Positions 11,546 through 23,064 are shown, numbered from the stretch's first letter. The stretch is 64,000 bases of DNA from Athripsodes cinereus (GCA_947579605.1 OX388312.1:30465313-30529312), one strand, 5' to 3'. Made by a program: numbers and translations. Notes: a model not told the origin generated them from the sequence alone.

Positions 11546-12529
11546 CATGGGTTCGATTCATATATGAGGATGTATATTTTTTTTTGGTTTTTCCACTTCA
11601 ATAAAAGTGAACAAATCATCAGCTAAAATGATTTGAATTCAGCTGAATAGAATATGTATCCTTATTTATCTATACCAAGGGTTTGAAAACCATTTTTTGA
11701 CGTGCTTCCCCGGAGTATAAATAATATTTTCATTAACCTTTTTACTTTTTTCTTCATCATTTGTTTTTTGAGTCAGCTTCCTAATTTTTGATAGTTTGGC
11801 TGACACGAAATTTTTTATTGTATTGTTAACAACGTATTGTTCAGACATTTAAGTTTTATCACTAAAAAAACACAAATTTCTCTGATTTCTGATTTCCAGC
11901 CAAGAGATCCAAAATTCGAGTCCTCCTTCTTATTCAACATTCATGATATAAACAATTTGCTTAGTAAAAAGATGTTTATTTTAAATCAGTTTTTTTTGTT
12001 TAATTTTAAGCCATTTTACGTTTTTATAAAACAGTTTTAAATTTTTTTTAGTTACACCCTGTATTTTATTTCTCTTTGATGTTTGTTTTTTTATCATCGC
12101 TGCTCTCGTTTCTCTATTGAGTTTGTAAATAATAATTATTTATTTATTTATTATATAAACACCGTGTATTTTCTAGCAATTATTATTGCCAAAGAGAATG
12201 GTAACAATTATAATAATAATAACAATACCGACACGTTTTAATTGAATCGTTTGAAAAGTTGAAATAATTGTTATAATTTCCACTGTGAAATTACCCACAC
12301 TACAGTTAATCAAATTATTCATTCATCCATTTATTTCCATTATTGTTTACTATTATTAATTATTATTTATCTATTTATAGAATAGGGCTCCCACTTTATA
12401 ATTCTATACATGCTCGTAGTTACAAAATGTCTAGTCAAGTAGAAAGAAATATAATGAGGATGATCTTGTTCTTCTATCTTGAATTACTATTTTGTTTATT
12501 TATAAAAAAATTAATATATATTTGAAAGT

Positions 12530-12675
12530 TTAATTAATTACTTTATTATACAGACCTAGGTTTCGACATGCGATGTGCTCCTTAAACTTAATCTTTTTTC
12601 AAACTTAAAGAGTTTGAAAAGTCCTTCGCATGTGAAAACCTAGTTCGCTTCGGTAAATTAAGTAGTAAAATTTTG
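12530..12675. repeat. Small fold-back element
   Basis: Left arm CCTAGGTTTCGACATGCGAT...CTTAAAC is answered by ...AGTTTGAAAAG...CGCATGTGAAAACCTAG. The arms match imperfectly and the loop is short. Non-coding. Confidence 0.55.
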
Positions 12676-12902
12676 GTAATATTATTGTTATTTTTATTTA
12701 TTTTTGAAGAGCAAATACTATGAAAGTTCGTCATAATTAAATATTTGATTTGATTGAATTGAAACACCGTGTCTCACTTAAAATATTATAATTTTTCATA
12801 AGCTTTTCGGACTACATCCATCCTTAGTGAAAAAAAAGCATTAAGTTTTAAACTTAACACTTTGTCATATTGCTAGGTAGGTACTACTACTATTACTACT
12901 TT

Positions 12903-13090
12903 TATACCATCGCGACATATTCCACAGTTGGGGAAGCCAGCAGATCAGCTGTATGCAATGAACATGCAAGCTGTCTTTTCCGTGCAATCAAAAAGTTAAG
13001 ACATTCAGTATGGGTGGCAAACCAGATCGTAGAATCAAAGAAATAACATAATGCTTTATTTTTTCGGACACCTGCCTTTTACAAAATGAA
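12903..13090 (-). mobile_element. SINE-R copy, 3'-tail complete
   Basis: Starts (minus-strand 3' end) with CCATCGCGACATATTCCAC and GGGGAAGCCAGCAGATCAG, continues through AAGACATTCAGTATGGGTGG, and breaks off at CCTGCCTTTTACAAAA. Confidence 0.75.
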
Positions 13091-13494
13091 ACTCAACAGG
13101 GTATAAAAATTTCTTGATATTTTCTTATGCATTCATATTTAAAGTAAAAGTATTAATTGATGCTATAAAATCAGAACTTCCATTACAATAGATCTCAAGA
13201 ACAATTCGCATTTCCATACTCTTCAAACACAGAGATATGCATTGGCTTTATATATTCGTAGCTACATTAAATCCGCTACAATATAATCTAATTAGGCACT
13301 TAGTTACTTGGAAATGTATATAACACAAAGTATAATAATAATAATTACGCCAATGATAATATTAACTCACTCAGTCAAAAGAAAATTCTTTTCATAATAA
13401 CACTCTAAGTAATATATACAAGAACAGAAAAAGAAATGAATTCATTAGCCAAAATCTGTTTATATTCGTTGCCGCTCGATAGTAATATTTACCA

Positions 13495-13632
13495 GTTAAT
13501 CAAATGACTAGGTGGTTAGTAAAATGCCAGTTTATTCAATATGGTTAGACGGTTGGTTAAATGCCAGCATTCAATTAAATGGCTAGGCGGTTAGTAAAAC
13601 ACCGGCATTTAATTAAATGGCTAGGCTTTTCG
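13495..13632. repeat. ~38-bp minisatellite, about 3.5 units
   Basis: Units of the form TTAATTAAATGGCTAGGCGG + TTAGTAAAATGCCGGCA start near 13495, 13531, 13570 and 13608 with substitutions. Similar isolated motifs occur at about 20510 and 21420. Confidence 0.7.
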
Positions 13633-13801
13633 TTGAATCACAATGACGCGCCAATCGTTCAACATTCTGCCTGATCGGAGCTAGCCTGATTATTAAAATT
13701 TAGCTTCTTTATTTCGCAATGTGGGAAGAAAGCAATCAATTCTCTCAAATTTGAGCAGATTTCGTCAGAGGAATAGTTCTTAAATTACTTAGACTTATAT
13801 T

Positions 13802-13952
13802 TGCTCATAAAAATGCACATTAATAATACATACAATATGTACATAACAACAACCCATAATAATTTGAAAATTTTCATTCTCCATTTTGTCCTGGACAGGA
13901 ATCGAACACAAACATTGTTATTCAAATGCAAGAGCGTTATCTCTGACTTTTA
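13802..13952 (-). mobile_element. Decayed tRNA-derived SINE (family 1)
   Basis: The minus strand retains TTCGATTCCTGTCCAGGAC (a damaged B-box region) and a body with the AATTTGAAAAT segment seen in the other family 1 copies. It is heavily diverged and truncated. Confidence 0.55.
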
Positions 13953-14640
13953 TCACATTTTTGATCAAAAAGTATTTTCTCGCCAAATGAATTGTTATAA
14001 ATTAAATTATACATTTGCCTGCACAGGTACACTGTTAACCAGAGATTCAAAACTGAAATAATTAAATATATGCTTAAAATCTGTATCATTTCGTTTTGAA
14101 ATGTTAAATAGATTTCTCATAATTTTCTTTTAGTACTTTTACGTTGTAAGTAAATTGAGTTTTCTTTCTAGAAGATAATAATAAAAATAATAATATTGTA
14201 ACAAAATGAAAATTTTAACAACAAGAGATAGAAAGAGAACCAAATTTGAATGTGGTTGTTTATGCAAATGCAGTATTTTAATAATGTATTTCCATGTTGT
14301 AGACCTTGCATATATTTAAATATCTTGTCTGGGTGAGTTGAGTACCTAGCATCTTGTATAATCTGAAACTCTGCTTTCTAAATCGGTCAAACAAATACAA
14401 TGAACGAAATATCTAAAGGGAATATATCGATGGATGGATGAATTCATTTACTTTTATAGATTTTTTTAAAAGAAATCCTTTCATGGGTTTTGTTAATAAT
14501 AATATTTACACAAACTTTGAATCGTTATTTTTAATATAATGGGAATGCATATTATAAGAATGACGTTACTTCAAATTAAGGGTTTATTTTTTCCATTTTA
14601 ACTTATGTTATTGATGCGTTTACATTATACGTAAGATTTT

Positions 14641-14722
14641 ACGAACACCCGACTTTTACAGGGCACTAAAAAAATTACAGAAAAGGGTGAGAAACCTTTT
14701 CTTAACTGAGAACTCAACGGGG
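14641..14722 (-). mobile_element. SINE-R 5' fragment
   Basis: Contains CACCCGACTTTTACAGGGCA and a degenerate copy of the following block. It sits head-to-tail against the full copy that starts at about 14744. Confidence 0.6.
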
Positions 14723-14743
14723 CTATATATTATGAAATATATT

Positions 14744-14982
14744 ATACTATACGGTATAATCCCATAAGTGGGGTAGCCAGCAGACCAGCTGCATATAAAA
14801 CACGCAAGCTGTCTTCTCAGTGCCAATATAAAATCAAGACATTCAGGATGGGTGGCAAACCTCATCGCCGAATTTAAGATGTAAAATGTCTTATTTTTTC
14901 GAACACCTGCCTTTTACAGGACACTCGAAAACTTATGGAGAAGAGTGGGAGACCAATTCTTTACCGGGTGCTCCACGGGATA
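14744..14982 (-). mobile_element. SINE-R, nearly full length
   Basis: The best plus-strand-readable copy. It holds, in order, CCCATAAGTGGGGTAGCCAG, CAAGACATTCAGGATGGGTG, CGAATTTAAGATGTAAAATG, CCTTTTACAGGACACTCG and CGGGTGCTCCACGGGATA. The simple ACTATAC motif at 14745 corresponds to the 3' tail repeat. The 69-residue minus ORF over it is non-functional. Confidence 0.8.
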
Positions 14983-15596
14983 AGTGAAATATATTATTAT
15001 CCTCCAAACTAAATTATTTAAATTCTACATCTGTTCTTAAAAATGTCTTATATTTTATTAGAAGAAACACGTTTTATTTTATTTCTCAATAATTTAATTT
15101 CTACGTTTTAAGTAGGTAGTAAACAATAATAATGATTCCATTTGTCATCGGTTTGAATAGAAATAACTCGTTACAACTCAGTGCTCCTGAGAACAACGTA
15201 CGTTAATGGCCAAAAATATTTAAAAAATATCAGTTGTCAAGACATCATAATCTAATATATAAAAGGAAGACGTGTGTGTTACAACACTTATAACTCAAGA
15301 ATGGCTGTACCGATTTGAATGATCTCTGATTTGTTGGATTCTTCTCCGCCCGGAATAAACTATAGGCTATTAAAACATCTTACAAATTCACGGGAAGAAA
15401 AAATATGAAGATAATTATTTACGCCATACATTTTTAATTTCAAAAATAAAAACAATATGGAGAGTTATGGCGTTGTTAGCGCCCCCACGTCGCCTGTTGC
15501 ATTGTGCTAAAATAATCCGTAGGTTCTGCTATATTAAGAACTAAATTACTATAACTAATATGAACGAAATGACGTGTACTAATATTTGTTTACTAA

Positions 15597-16019
15597 AATT
15601 CGGTAGTTACATGGCAATAGGTTGTATCTCACTAAAACATAATTTTATAGGAGAGCAAAAACAAAGTTTGCAATAGAGATATTTCAGCCAAATTTCGAGC
15701 ATTATATATCAAAATGAAGGTAATTATTATTTCTACAAGATAGATGTAACATTCTCTTAATAATTTCTTCTACAAGATGTATGTAACGTTCACTAAATAA
15801 TTTCTTGCAGTTTAAATATATTTGAGTTTTTTTGCCCATGTTGATGAAAACAATCTTTCTACATGTCAATAAGTTACGTCTTTTCTCTCTTTATTCTGAC
15901 TATAAAGAGACATATCCTTTTGCCACATCAAATATTACACTTTTTTGAGCATTTTATGGAACAAACTTGAAAACGCAAAAAATGCGAGATACAACCTATT
16001 GCCATGTAACTACCGAATT
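15597..16019. repeat. Second fold-back element in Helitron copy 2
   Basis: Inverted arms AATTCGGTAGTTACATGG... and ...CCATGTAACTACCGAATT bracket a non-coding segment collinear with 7154-7577. Confidence 0.7.
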
Positions 16020-16565
16020 ATTCGACTAATATTTATGTATCGATAGATCTTCTGTCACATAAATGTGGACGTGCACAGATTATATTTGAAATTGTATTTT
16101 ATTTTTGCAGATGGAAAATTATTATTGAACCAAAAATTGTGCTATTAAAGATGAAAATAAGAATGTGTTCATGAGGTAGTTCTGATGCAAGATTGTGTAG
16201 TGAAATTTGCAGACAGAGAAGAAAAATTACGAAGAAAATGATTTACGCCATACATTTTTAATTTCAATAAAAAATGCAATATGGAGAATTATACAAAATC
16301 AACAATGAAGTTTTTTTTAAAGATTGGTCTATTTATATGATACTTCTTCTTTACATTCTCAAATTAGAATCGTTATCCATACAATTTAACATCTGTAGTT
16401 CTGATATTTCAATTTTTAAAAAATCATGGAAAGAATTTTTATAAATTTTAAATGAATAGGTAAAATCTACCTGAAAAAAAAAATTAGTACCTACATAATT
16501 ATATTACGTACTGCAGATAATTTATAAACAAATCCGAGTTAAGTATAATTGTTCAACATAAATTG

Positions 16566-16797
16566 TTCATGTCAGCCGGTGTGGCGCGGAGCTCTTTCCT
16601 TTGAGTCACGAGGTCCCGGGTTCGATTCCCGGACAGGGCAAAGTGAAGAATGACCTTTTTCAAATTGTCCTGGGTCTGGGTGTTACATATATATGTATAT
16701 AGTGCATTGTATATGTGTGTATCGTCGCGTTAGTACCCATAATCAAGATTCATCTAAATTTGGGACTAGCTCGATGTGTGTGAATTGTCTATGTAAA
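16566..16797 (+). mobile_element. tRNA-derived SINE (family 1) inside Helitron copy 2
   Basis: Same head with GGTTCGATTCC B box, same internal deletion and same body as the copy in the other Helitron, now on the plus strand. Confidence 0.8.
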
Positions 16798-16812
16798 AAA
16801 AAATGAATGTAA

Positions 16813-17161
16813 CTTTCGCAGTTTAGCGGCCCCACCCGTTGTCGAGTACTTTTTTTCCATAGAAAAGGTAATATTTTTGAAACTTGAGGAAATTGTTGCC
16901 ATATATAGAATTATTTTAATTTGTCGGCAAAAAAAATCCACTTCGAAAATTAATTTCCTAAAATTCCGTACATATTACTCGACAGTGGGGCCGCTCAAGT
17001 TTCATAGTTGCGAATTTTTTTTCCTATAAAAGAATTTTCCGAAAATTTGGTGACCAAAAAATAATTCACCATATGGCAACAATTTCCTCAAGTTTCGAAA
17101 ATATTACTTTTTCTATGGAAAAAAGTACTCGACAACGGGTGGGGCCGCTAAACTGCGAAAG
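16813..17161. repeat. Fold-back element nested in Helitron copy 2
   Basis: Counterpart of 5998-6354 in the inverted Helitron: the arms CTTTCGCAG... and ...CTGCGAAAG bracket a partly palindromic 349-bp segment. Confidence 0.75.
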
Positions 17162-17989
17162 TTCCAAATGAATTATATTTTTTTACACTATACCTTCGAT
17201 GACACACTTTGACAATTACGGGAGTTTGTAAAGAGATTAATAATATTAATCATTCATAAAGTCTGTGGGAGAGGTTAGAAGATAGGGCAGGTGTCGAACA
17301 TGTGTTGAAAGGCTTGGTTTGGAGTGGCCAGAGCTCCTGGAAGCAGCGGTGGACAGTTATCTCTGGAGGAGATACTTAGGGGCAATGGGCCCCCGACCGA
17401 ACTAGGACAAGGGGAAGAAGATGTATATATGAAATCGTTCATTGATTCTTAGGCGGTACGAAGTTCGCCGGGCCAGCTAGTGTTTATATAAAAACATTTG
17501 AAAAAATCAGGAGCAAATTAACCACTAGACCATATATCAGATGCCAAAGCAAAATTAGCATAATCATTTTTCTTACTATAATCTACTATCTAGTGGAACA
17601 TAACACAATGTTTAAAGTAATACGATAAACATACATCGAAAAAATACTCTTATGAAAAAATCAATGTACGAGGTGTTGTGTTTATATTTGTAAGAGGGAC
17701 CTTTCAAAATATTTAAACCCATCTAGGCTTCTCCACCTAATATTTATTTATTCAGCTAAGTAAAACAATACAATATAGGGACAGAAACACCAAACACCTA
17801 AATAAATACATAAATATTTACATAAAGCGACATCTTTTCGATTCAATCACCACTTTAATGTTACAAATCGTAGAAATTTTCGTAGGTCAATATCGGTTGT
17901 TGATTTTTATGATAATGTTCACACGAAAAGTATAGAAAATAAGTGAGCACAATAAAATATTATTTTACGAGACAGTTTATTTCATTTGT

Positions 17990-18386
17990 AAAACGTTGCG
18001 AAGTGGACTGTAGAATGAGGATATCAGGAGAATGAGCGAATACCAGAGTAGTGTTGTGGATGGGTTGACTAACGATTCCAAGTGCCAAATGATGACAAGA
18101 AAGAATAAAAGAATAATGCATGTTGATCAGTTGCGATAAATTTGGACATAAGGATAGAATGAGTGATGAGAAGATGAGTGTATTAACCTGAAAGAAGGGG
18201 ATGAAAAAACGTGGACGTCCGAGAACTACAAGAATAGACAACGTGGATCAACGTGCTCATAGACGGCCGCATGTTGAGTAAGAAAAAATTGGATTTATGT
18301 ATGAGAAATTTTATTAAAGTGGTGGAAGCGAATTAAATGTGTAAGGATAAGATTGCCTTAGACGGGTCGTGAGGGTATAAAAAAGA
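17990..18386 (+). pseudogene. RTE-1 LINE C-terminus, decayed
   Basis: AAACGTTGCGAAGTGGACTG...GAGGATATCAGGAGAATGAG aligns with the RTE-1 copy at 43671-44125 (AAACGCTGCGTGATAGAG...GAGGATATTAGAAGAATGAG when read in sense). The 3' end CGTGAGGGTATA is recognisable at 18368-18380. Many frameshifts and stops. Confidence 0.7.
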
Positions 18387-18459
18387 TACATTTATTTGAT
18401 GTGCATTAATGAAAGAATCGTGGAATTTAATCACTGTGAGCATAGGGTAACAACAAGCC

Positions 18460-18775
18460 TTTATTTAAAGCGATTATGCACCATAAAAGTCACCTATTCC
18501 TAAATGATTGTTTACACAGACGCAATCTGCAAAGACCTGATTGAGATTTTTTTTTTGAAAATGTTCTGTAATCACCTCATTTGTTTGTACCTTATTTAGT
18601 GTTCAGAACATGGGCAATTACTTCTGCAAAACCCTCCCCGCATCCAGCAATTGAAAGAGTTTCTCCATACGTCTCACTCCAATTTTGATGACAATTTGCC
18701 AAAAAGGGCGCTGTTTTTGCATTGCTTTTAGACAATCTATTCCTGAATACCTTCTTTATGCTTTCATCATCAGAA
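18460..18775 (-). CDS. Candidate terminal exon of an unknown gene
   Basis: On the minus strand a 184-nt open frame (18775 down to a TAA at 18592-18594) begins after an AG (18776-18777) and reads SDDESIKKVFRNRLSKSN near its start and IAGCGEGFAEVIAHVLNTK at its end. About 70 percent of codons begin with a purine, against a third in the best open frame of the opposite strand, which favours this strand as coding. AATAAA on the same strand (18460-18465) lies about 130 nt past the stop, where a poly(A) signal belongs. There is no upstream Met, so it would be a last exon. I do not recognise the protein. It could also be coding debris from an unidentified transposon. The acceptor is weak in pyrimidines. 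Confidence 0.35.
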
Positions 18776-18906
18776 CTTTAAGAAATTCATAAATGTCATA
18801 GCATTATCAAATTCAGATTTTCTTTATTTTCTTTGTAGTAATTTTTCTGTTGTACCTACCACTGTATAATTATACCAATATTTCATAAGGCATTTTTTTC
18901 ACAAAG

Positions 18907-18990
18907 GACCTTTACTCAAACCAATCTAGCGTTGTGAAAATATTGGAAAAACATTACGAGAGCGATATTGTACAAAAATTATTACAAAAG
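18907..18990 (+). CDS. Possible 84-nt internal exon (weak)
   Basis: CATTTTTTTCACAAAG precedes an 84-nt, phase-0 open segment that starts DLYSNQSSVVKILEKHY and ends DIVQKLLQK, followed by the donor-like GTATATA. Splice signals and frame agree, but a segment this short can arise by chance, and it lies on the opposite strand to the neighbouring candidate exon. Confidence 0.15.
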
Positions 18991-19388
18991 GTATATAAAA
19001 TTGAGTTATTTCTATAGAAATGTATAAAAATAACGTTTATTATATTTTAATGTTATTGATTGTCTCCTCGTTATTTTAACAGTTATTTTTGAAGTTAAAT
19101 CTTTCGGATCGTTTGAGCGAGTTTATTTATTATAATTTTAATATCATTTGTTTCCATGTATTTTTCTTTGATGTAGGATAATATTATTTATAACTTGTAC
19201 TATCTCGAAGCTCTAGAATTAAATGATATTTGAATTACAAAGGAAATTTTTCCTGGAATATGAGAACATTGTGATACTAATAACAAATAATAAACCTGAT
19301 TCTTTCATTGAAATTTAAGGATTCATAGTAGAGAAAGTATAAGAAAAATGTCTTTACTTCAGATATACATAATAGGCTAAGACATTAT

Positions 19389-19527
19389 TTGAACTATGAC
19401 TTTTTGGTACAATATTGAGAGTTCCTGGAGAAACATTGGTCGTCTACTCTTTTCTATAAGCTTTTTGAATGCAAGAGACACGTGTTCATTAAACCTTATG
19501 TAAAAAGCATTTAACATTTTTATTATT
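19389..19527 (-). CDS. Possible coding segment, minus strand (weak)
   Basis: A minus-strand open frame from ATG near 19526 reads MLNAFYIRFNEHVSLAF, then a basic stretch and FLQELSILYQK, and stops at about 19389. A possible donor GTACCA after ...ELSI would join in phase to the candidate exon at 18775. First-base purine content is only about half, so coding support is slight. Confidence 0.2.
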
Positions 19528-19852
19528 TTCTGTTTTTTGGGTTGTTATCCTGATTTGTACCAAAGATCTCAAAATAAATATATGAAATGTCATGTTTTTT
19601 CACTTCTTCATTACATATTATTTAAATTTTAAAATATTCTTAAAAAACTTAAAATGTTGATTCAAAAATTATAGTTAGTACGAGTAAAGAAACCTTTATA
19701 TAATTCGATTATTAATTTGCACATTTTTTTTATTTTTTATATTATTTATTTATTTATTTATTATATATTATAAAGGTATTCTTGTTTTATATTGTAATTT
19801 CTGTTTATATTTCTTATGTATTTCCATTGATCTAAACCCACTTTATGGTAAA

Positions 19853-19962
19853 ACATACTTATCAAACATTGTAGTAGGTTTACTGGAAGACTTTGTGTCA
19901 AGGCAATGTGTACGTATTTTGTAAAAAAAAATATATTGACAATAAAGTGTTTATTATTATTT
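19853..19962 (+). mobile_element. Zenon/CR1-like LINE 3' tail
   Basis: TTTACTGGAAGACTTTGTG, then a spacer and GACAATAAAGTG(TTATTATT), is the diverged form of the tail seen at 2236-2384. Confidence 0.45.
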
Positions 19963-20029
19963 TAAATTTATATCCAGTTACACACTTCAGGCAACACACA
20001 CGAATAAATACAAACAATCATTAAGTTAA

Positions 20030-20187
20030 TTGAAACAAGTGTTATTCTTTCTACTATAGATTATAAATCTTGAGAGAGATGTCTTTCGACTTATCAGCTA
20101 ATGACCCCATAAGTCGAAAGACGTCTCTCTCGTGATCAATACATAGCTTATAGAAGAAAGAAACACCTGTTTCAATAATTTATCTTA
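20030..20187. repeat. Fold-back MITE, family F1
   Basis: Arms TTCTTTCTAC...GAGAGAGATGTCTTTCGACT and AGTCGAAAGACGTCTCTCTC...GAAGAAAG pair around a short loop. The stem motif GAGAGACGTCTTTCG recurs in fold-backs at 23702-23842 and 63231-63509. Confidence 0.7.
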
Positions 20188-20652
20188 TTATGGAATTCTA
20201 TTACGTGTGTACCAACACAATCAACAAACCATAAAAACTTTATCACAAGGAACAATGCATTGCCCAAATAAAATATACCTATATTCAAATTTTTCTGACC
20301 CAAACATGATAACATTATGTACCTAATATAGGTCAAAATACCCTTGAAATTTTTGTCGCAATAAAATATGAACATCATGAATAGAATTATCACGGTTAGT
20401 TACTCAACTCAACAACCCTTGAAAAGTCAACTCAACGAAGGATAACAGTATCTTACATTATAAATATGTCGCCGCTTGATTGTTGCATTGGTCTCTTTAC
20501 TGAATAGCTAGTCAGTCAGTCTTGCATTCAATTAAATAGCTTCCATAATATGTAATATATTTCTTTGTTGCGCAAAAAAGTACAAGTACAACAGAAATAC
20601 ACACAAAATTACAAAAACTCAACAAATAATTTTGTGGAACGGGTGATATCAT

Positions 20653-20896
20653 CATACATACATACATAAACAATTCACACAGATCGAGCTAGTCCCAAAT
20701 TAAGATGAATCTTGTATAATGGGTACTAACGCGACGATACACACATATACAATGCACTACACACATATACATGTATCACCCAGACCCACGACAATTTGAA
20801 AAAGGTCATTCTTCACTTTGCCCTGGCCGGGAATCGAACCCGGGACCTCGTGACTCAAAGGCAAGAGCATTACCTCCGCGCCACACCGGCCGACAT
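20653..20896 (-). mobile_element. Free-standing tRNA-derived SINE (family 1)
   Basis: The minus strand begins with GTCGGCCGGTGTGGCGCGG, has an A box around GGCGCGGAGGTAATG and a perfect B box GGTTCGATTCC. It continues into the same ~150-bp body as the Helitron copies and ends in a (CATA)n-like tail at 20653. The head keeps the segment that is deleted in the Helitron copies, so it is closer to the ancestral form. Polymerase III would transcribe such a unit; reverse transcription depends on a partner LINE. Confidence 0.85.
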
Positions 20897-21042
20897 CACA
20901 ACGCGATATCTTCTAACTAACTCAGCAAATAAAAACAAAAAGTAAATAATAATAAATAAAAAAAACAAAATATATAAATACACACTAATAAACTACCTTA
21001 AAATACAAACAAAAAAGACAAAATTAGATACGCCACACTACT

Positions 21043-21246
21043 ATCCTGTGGAGCACCCGGTAAAGGCAGGTTTTCGAAAATAATAAGACATTTTACACCT
21101 TAAATTCAGCTATGAGGTTTGCCACCCATCCTGAATGTCTTGATTTTACATTGGTACGGAGAGGACAGCTTGCACGTTTCTTACATGCAACTGGTCTGCT
21201 GACTACCCCACTTGTGGGATATGCCGTGATGGTATAGTAGTAGTAG
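21043..21246 (+). mobile_element. SINE-R in sense orientation with 3' tail
   Basis: ATCCTGTGGAGCACCCGGTA at the 5' end, AGGTTTGCCACCCATCCTGA in the middle, and a 3' end CTACCCCACTTGTGGGATAT + GCCGTGATGGTATAG followed by (TAG)n. The 3' end matches the RTE-1 3' end CTACCCCACTTGGGACACGG + CGTGAGGGTATAG. An internal segment after the 5' end is deleted. Confidence 0.8.
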
Positions 21247-21663
21247 ACACGACACACATTGTTTGGATGGACGATATGGAGAGATAGGGAGAGTCAGGAC
21301 TGCTCATCGTGTTTGGAGACACAAAAAAAACGATCCAAAACCAAGGGAATCACTATAAATGTAGATGCAAAAGAAGACTAGTGTCCATTAACCTTCTTCT
21401 TGAAGGAATTAAACTGCCTAGCCGTATAGTTAACCGGCTAATTTAACTGATGAGCGGTGACATATTATATCTTATATAGTACAACAAAAATATCCTGACT
21501 TCTAACATAATACGAAGACATTGGATATTATTTTACTGACAGAAAAAAAACTCATATTTTTCGCTTTTCGTATTTTCAACATTGAAAAAAATACAATGGG
21601 TGTTGATATTTACTTTTTCACATAAATTCAAACATGCACTTACTCCTTTATTTTAAAGTGAGT

Positions 21664-21965
21664 TACAATCTATTAGATTGGTCTGCAACGAGTTTGGATT
21701 TTCTTCTCCATTCCTCTTTATTTTCAGCTAGTCTCTTTAGTTCTACGTATGTGGCACAGTCCAAGCCCTTCTTTAATTGGTCCATATAGGTGTCTCTTGG
21801 TCGGTCTCTAACATTTCTGCCTTCTGTTGTGCCCTTCGCGATGGTGGTGAGCAGGCCTGGGTGCCTGATTTTGTGGCTAATGCAGTTAGTTCGTTGTTAG
21901 CTGATTCTTAAGGAGTTGCCTTCTTTCGCCTACTCTGATTATCACCTCTTACTCCTACGTACGTT
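21664..21965 (-). pseudogene. LINE-B ORF2 C-terminus, second copy
   Basis: The reverse complement ends AACTCGTTGCAGACCAATCT...GATTGTAA, the same C-terminus (ADQSN-L) as the long fragment at 29233-30165. It extends upstream through the CGDGVSRQRR-like and GRPR..Y regions with frameshifts. Confidence 0.75.
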
Positions 21966-22439
21966 TAATTGTTTATATGTTTTACTATAAAACTGAGATG
22001 TGTATCGCGAGCAACGGAAATACAGATGTTGAACATAACCTTAAAGGACAGAAAAAGGACAGAGTCGGTGGATGGCGCCCGTAGTGGCTGCCTGAAACCT
22101 CTGACGTCTCATTTTTAAAAATTAAAATGTTGTTTAATAATGATTCAAAATAACAAAATTTTAATACAGTGTTTTTAGTTTCAATAGTTTAGTAAGGATA
22201 ATTGTTTTTCAAGTGTTAAATTACTTTCAAACTAATTAAAAATTACAAATTTAAAAACAAATGAACTAGTGGATAAAATTTGTGACAATAATAATAATAC
22301 CTACAATTAGAACTCACATAATTGTTTCATGTTTCAAATTTGTGACAGTTAAAAATACATTAATTATTTTTAATAGTTAAATTAAATTCATAAAATATAT
22401 TAAAATTTGATAAATACCAATAAATAAATTTAAAAAAAA

Positions 22440-22525
22440 AAACTGAAAATGCGCCCTTGCGGTGGTTTGTACCACAAAACGGCGCTCAATAAATTGTCCA
22501 GATTATTATTATTATTATTATTAAA
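22440..22525 (+). mobile_element. L2-like LINE 3' tail
   Basis: GCGCCCTTGCGGTGGTTTGT, then CACAAAACGGCGCTCAATAA and (ATT)n, is the 3' tail of the L2-like family at 27376-27447. Confidence 0.7.
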
Positions 22526-22654
22526 AAGTCACGAAAAAAGATACGAAACGAAACAATACGAAAAAAGACTAAGAACGGAGATATAATTATACAGTACGAA
22601 CTTTCTGTCCAACTCATTTCTTGTTCATGGTGCTCGCTGTTGGAGCAATCTTCC

Positions 22655-23063
22655 TTCGAAAATCAGGATGATAACAACTTTTCCTTCTTTCAGACAAGCT
22701 GTCAAAAATCACTTCCCATCTTTGAATTTGGCATCTGGCTCCTAAAACCCTTTCCCCTATGCATGTGCACACTGCAATATATGTTCTACTTTTTTAATAT
22801 TATGTGTCCATAAATGCATTGTTGCCTGCATGTGTCTTTTTCATTTGTTTGCTTTATATTGTATTTTTGATTTTTTATTTATATTATTACTGTAGATATG
22901 TATGTGGATGTATGTTTATTTATGTCTGTTTTTTTTTATTTTGTTTTTTGATTTTAATAACCGGGTTAGTTGGAAGACATCGCATTTTAGCGATAAACTC
23001 GCCCTCTGTACATTGAATTGTATAAATGATATTTTCTATGTTAATTTGTATTATTGTAAATGT
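22655..23063 (+). mobile_element. Zenon/CR1-like LINE: last codons and 3' UTR
   Basis: A frame reads TTFPSFRQAVKNHFPSLNLA and stops at 22744, like the C-terminal end of CR1 ORF2. A T-rich UTR follows and ends with GGTTAGTTGGAAGACATCGC and GCGATAAACTCGCCCTCTGT. The 70-residue ORF at 22804 spans the UTR and is incidental. Confidence 0.6.
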
Positions 23064-23064
23064 A

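Larger units (their letters stand above)
15251..17480 (+). mobile_element. Non-autonomous Helitron, copy 2 (inverted relative to copy 1)
   Basis: Starts TCTAATATATAAAAGGAAG directly after an A (15250) and ends CCAGCTAG directly before a T (17481). The 3' end includes the GGCGGTACGAAGTTCGCC stem-loop region. It is collinear with copy 1 over its whole 2.23 kb and shares every nested insertion, with only scattered substitutions and small indels by eye. The two copies therefore derive from the same already-composite source. Lepidopteran genomes commonly carry families with these termini (established knowledge of the group). Confidence 0.87.

Noticed and set aside
18600..18731. Plus-strand exon after a good acceptor (…TACCTTATTTAG)
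   Set aside because: First-base purine content of its frame is about a third and no donor follows; the minus-strand frame fits coding much better.
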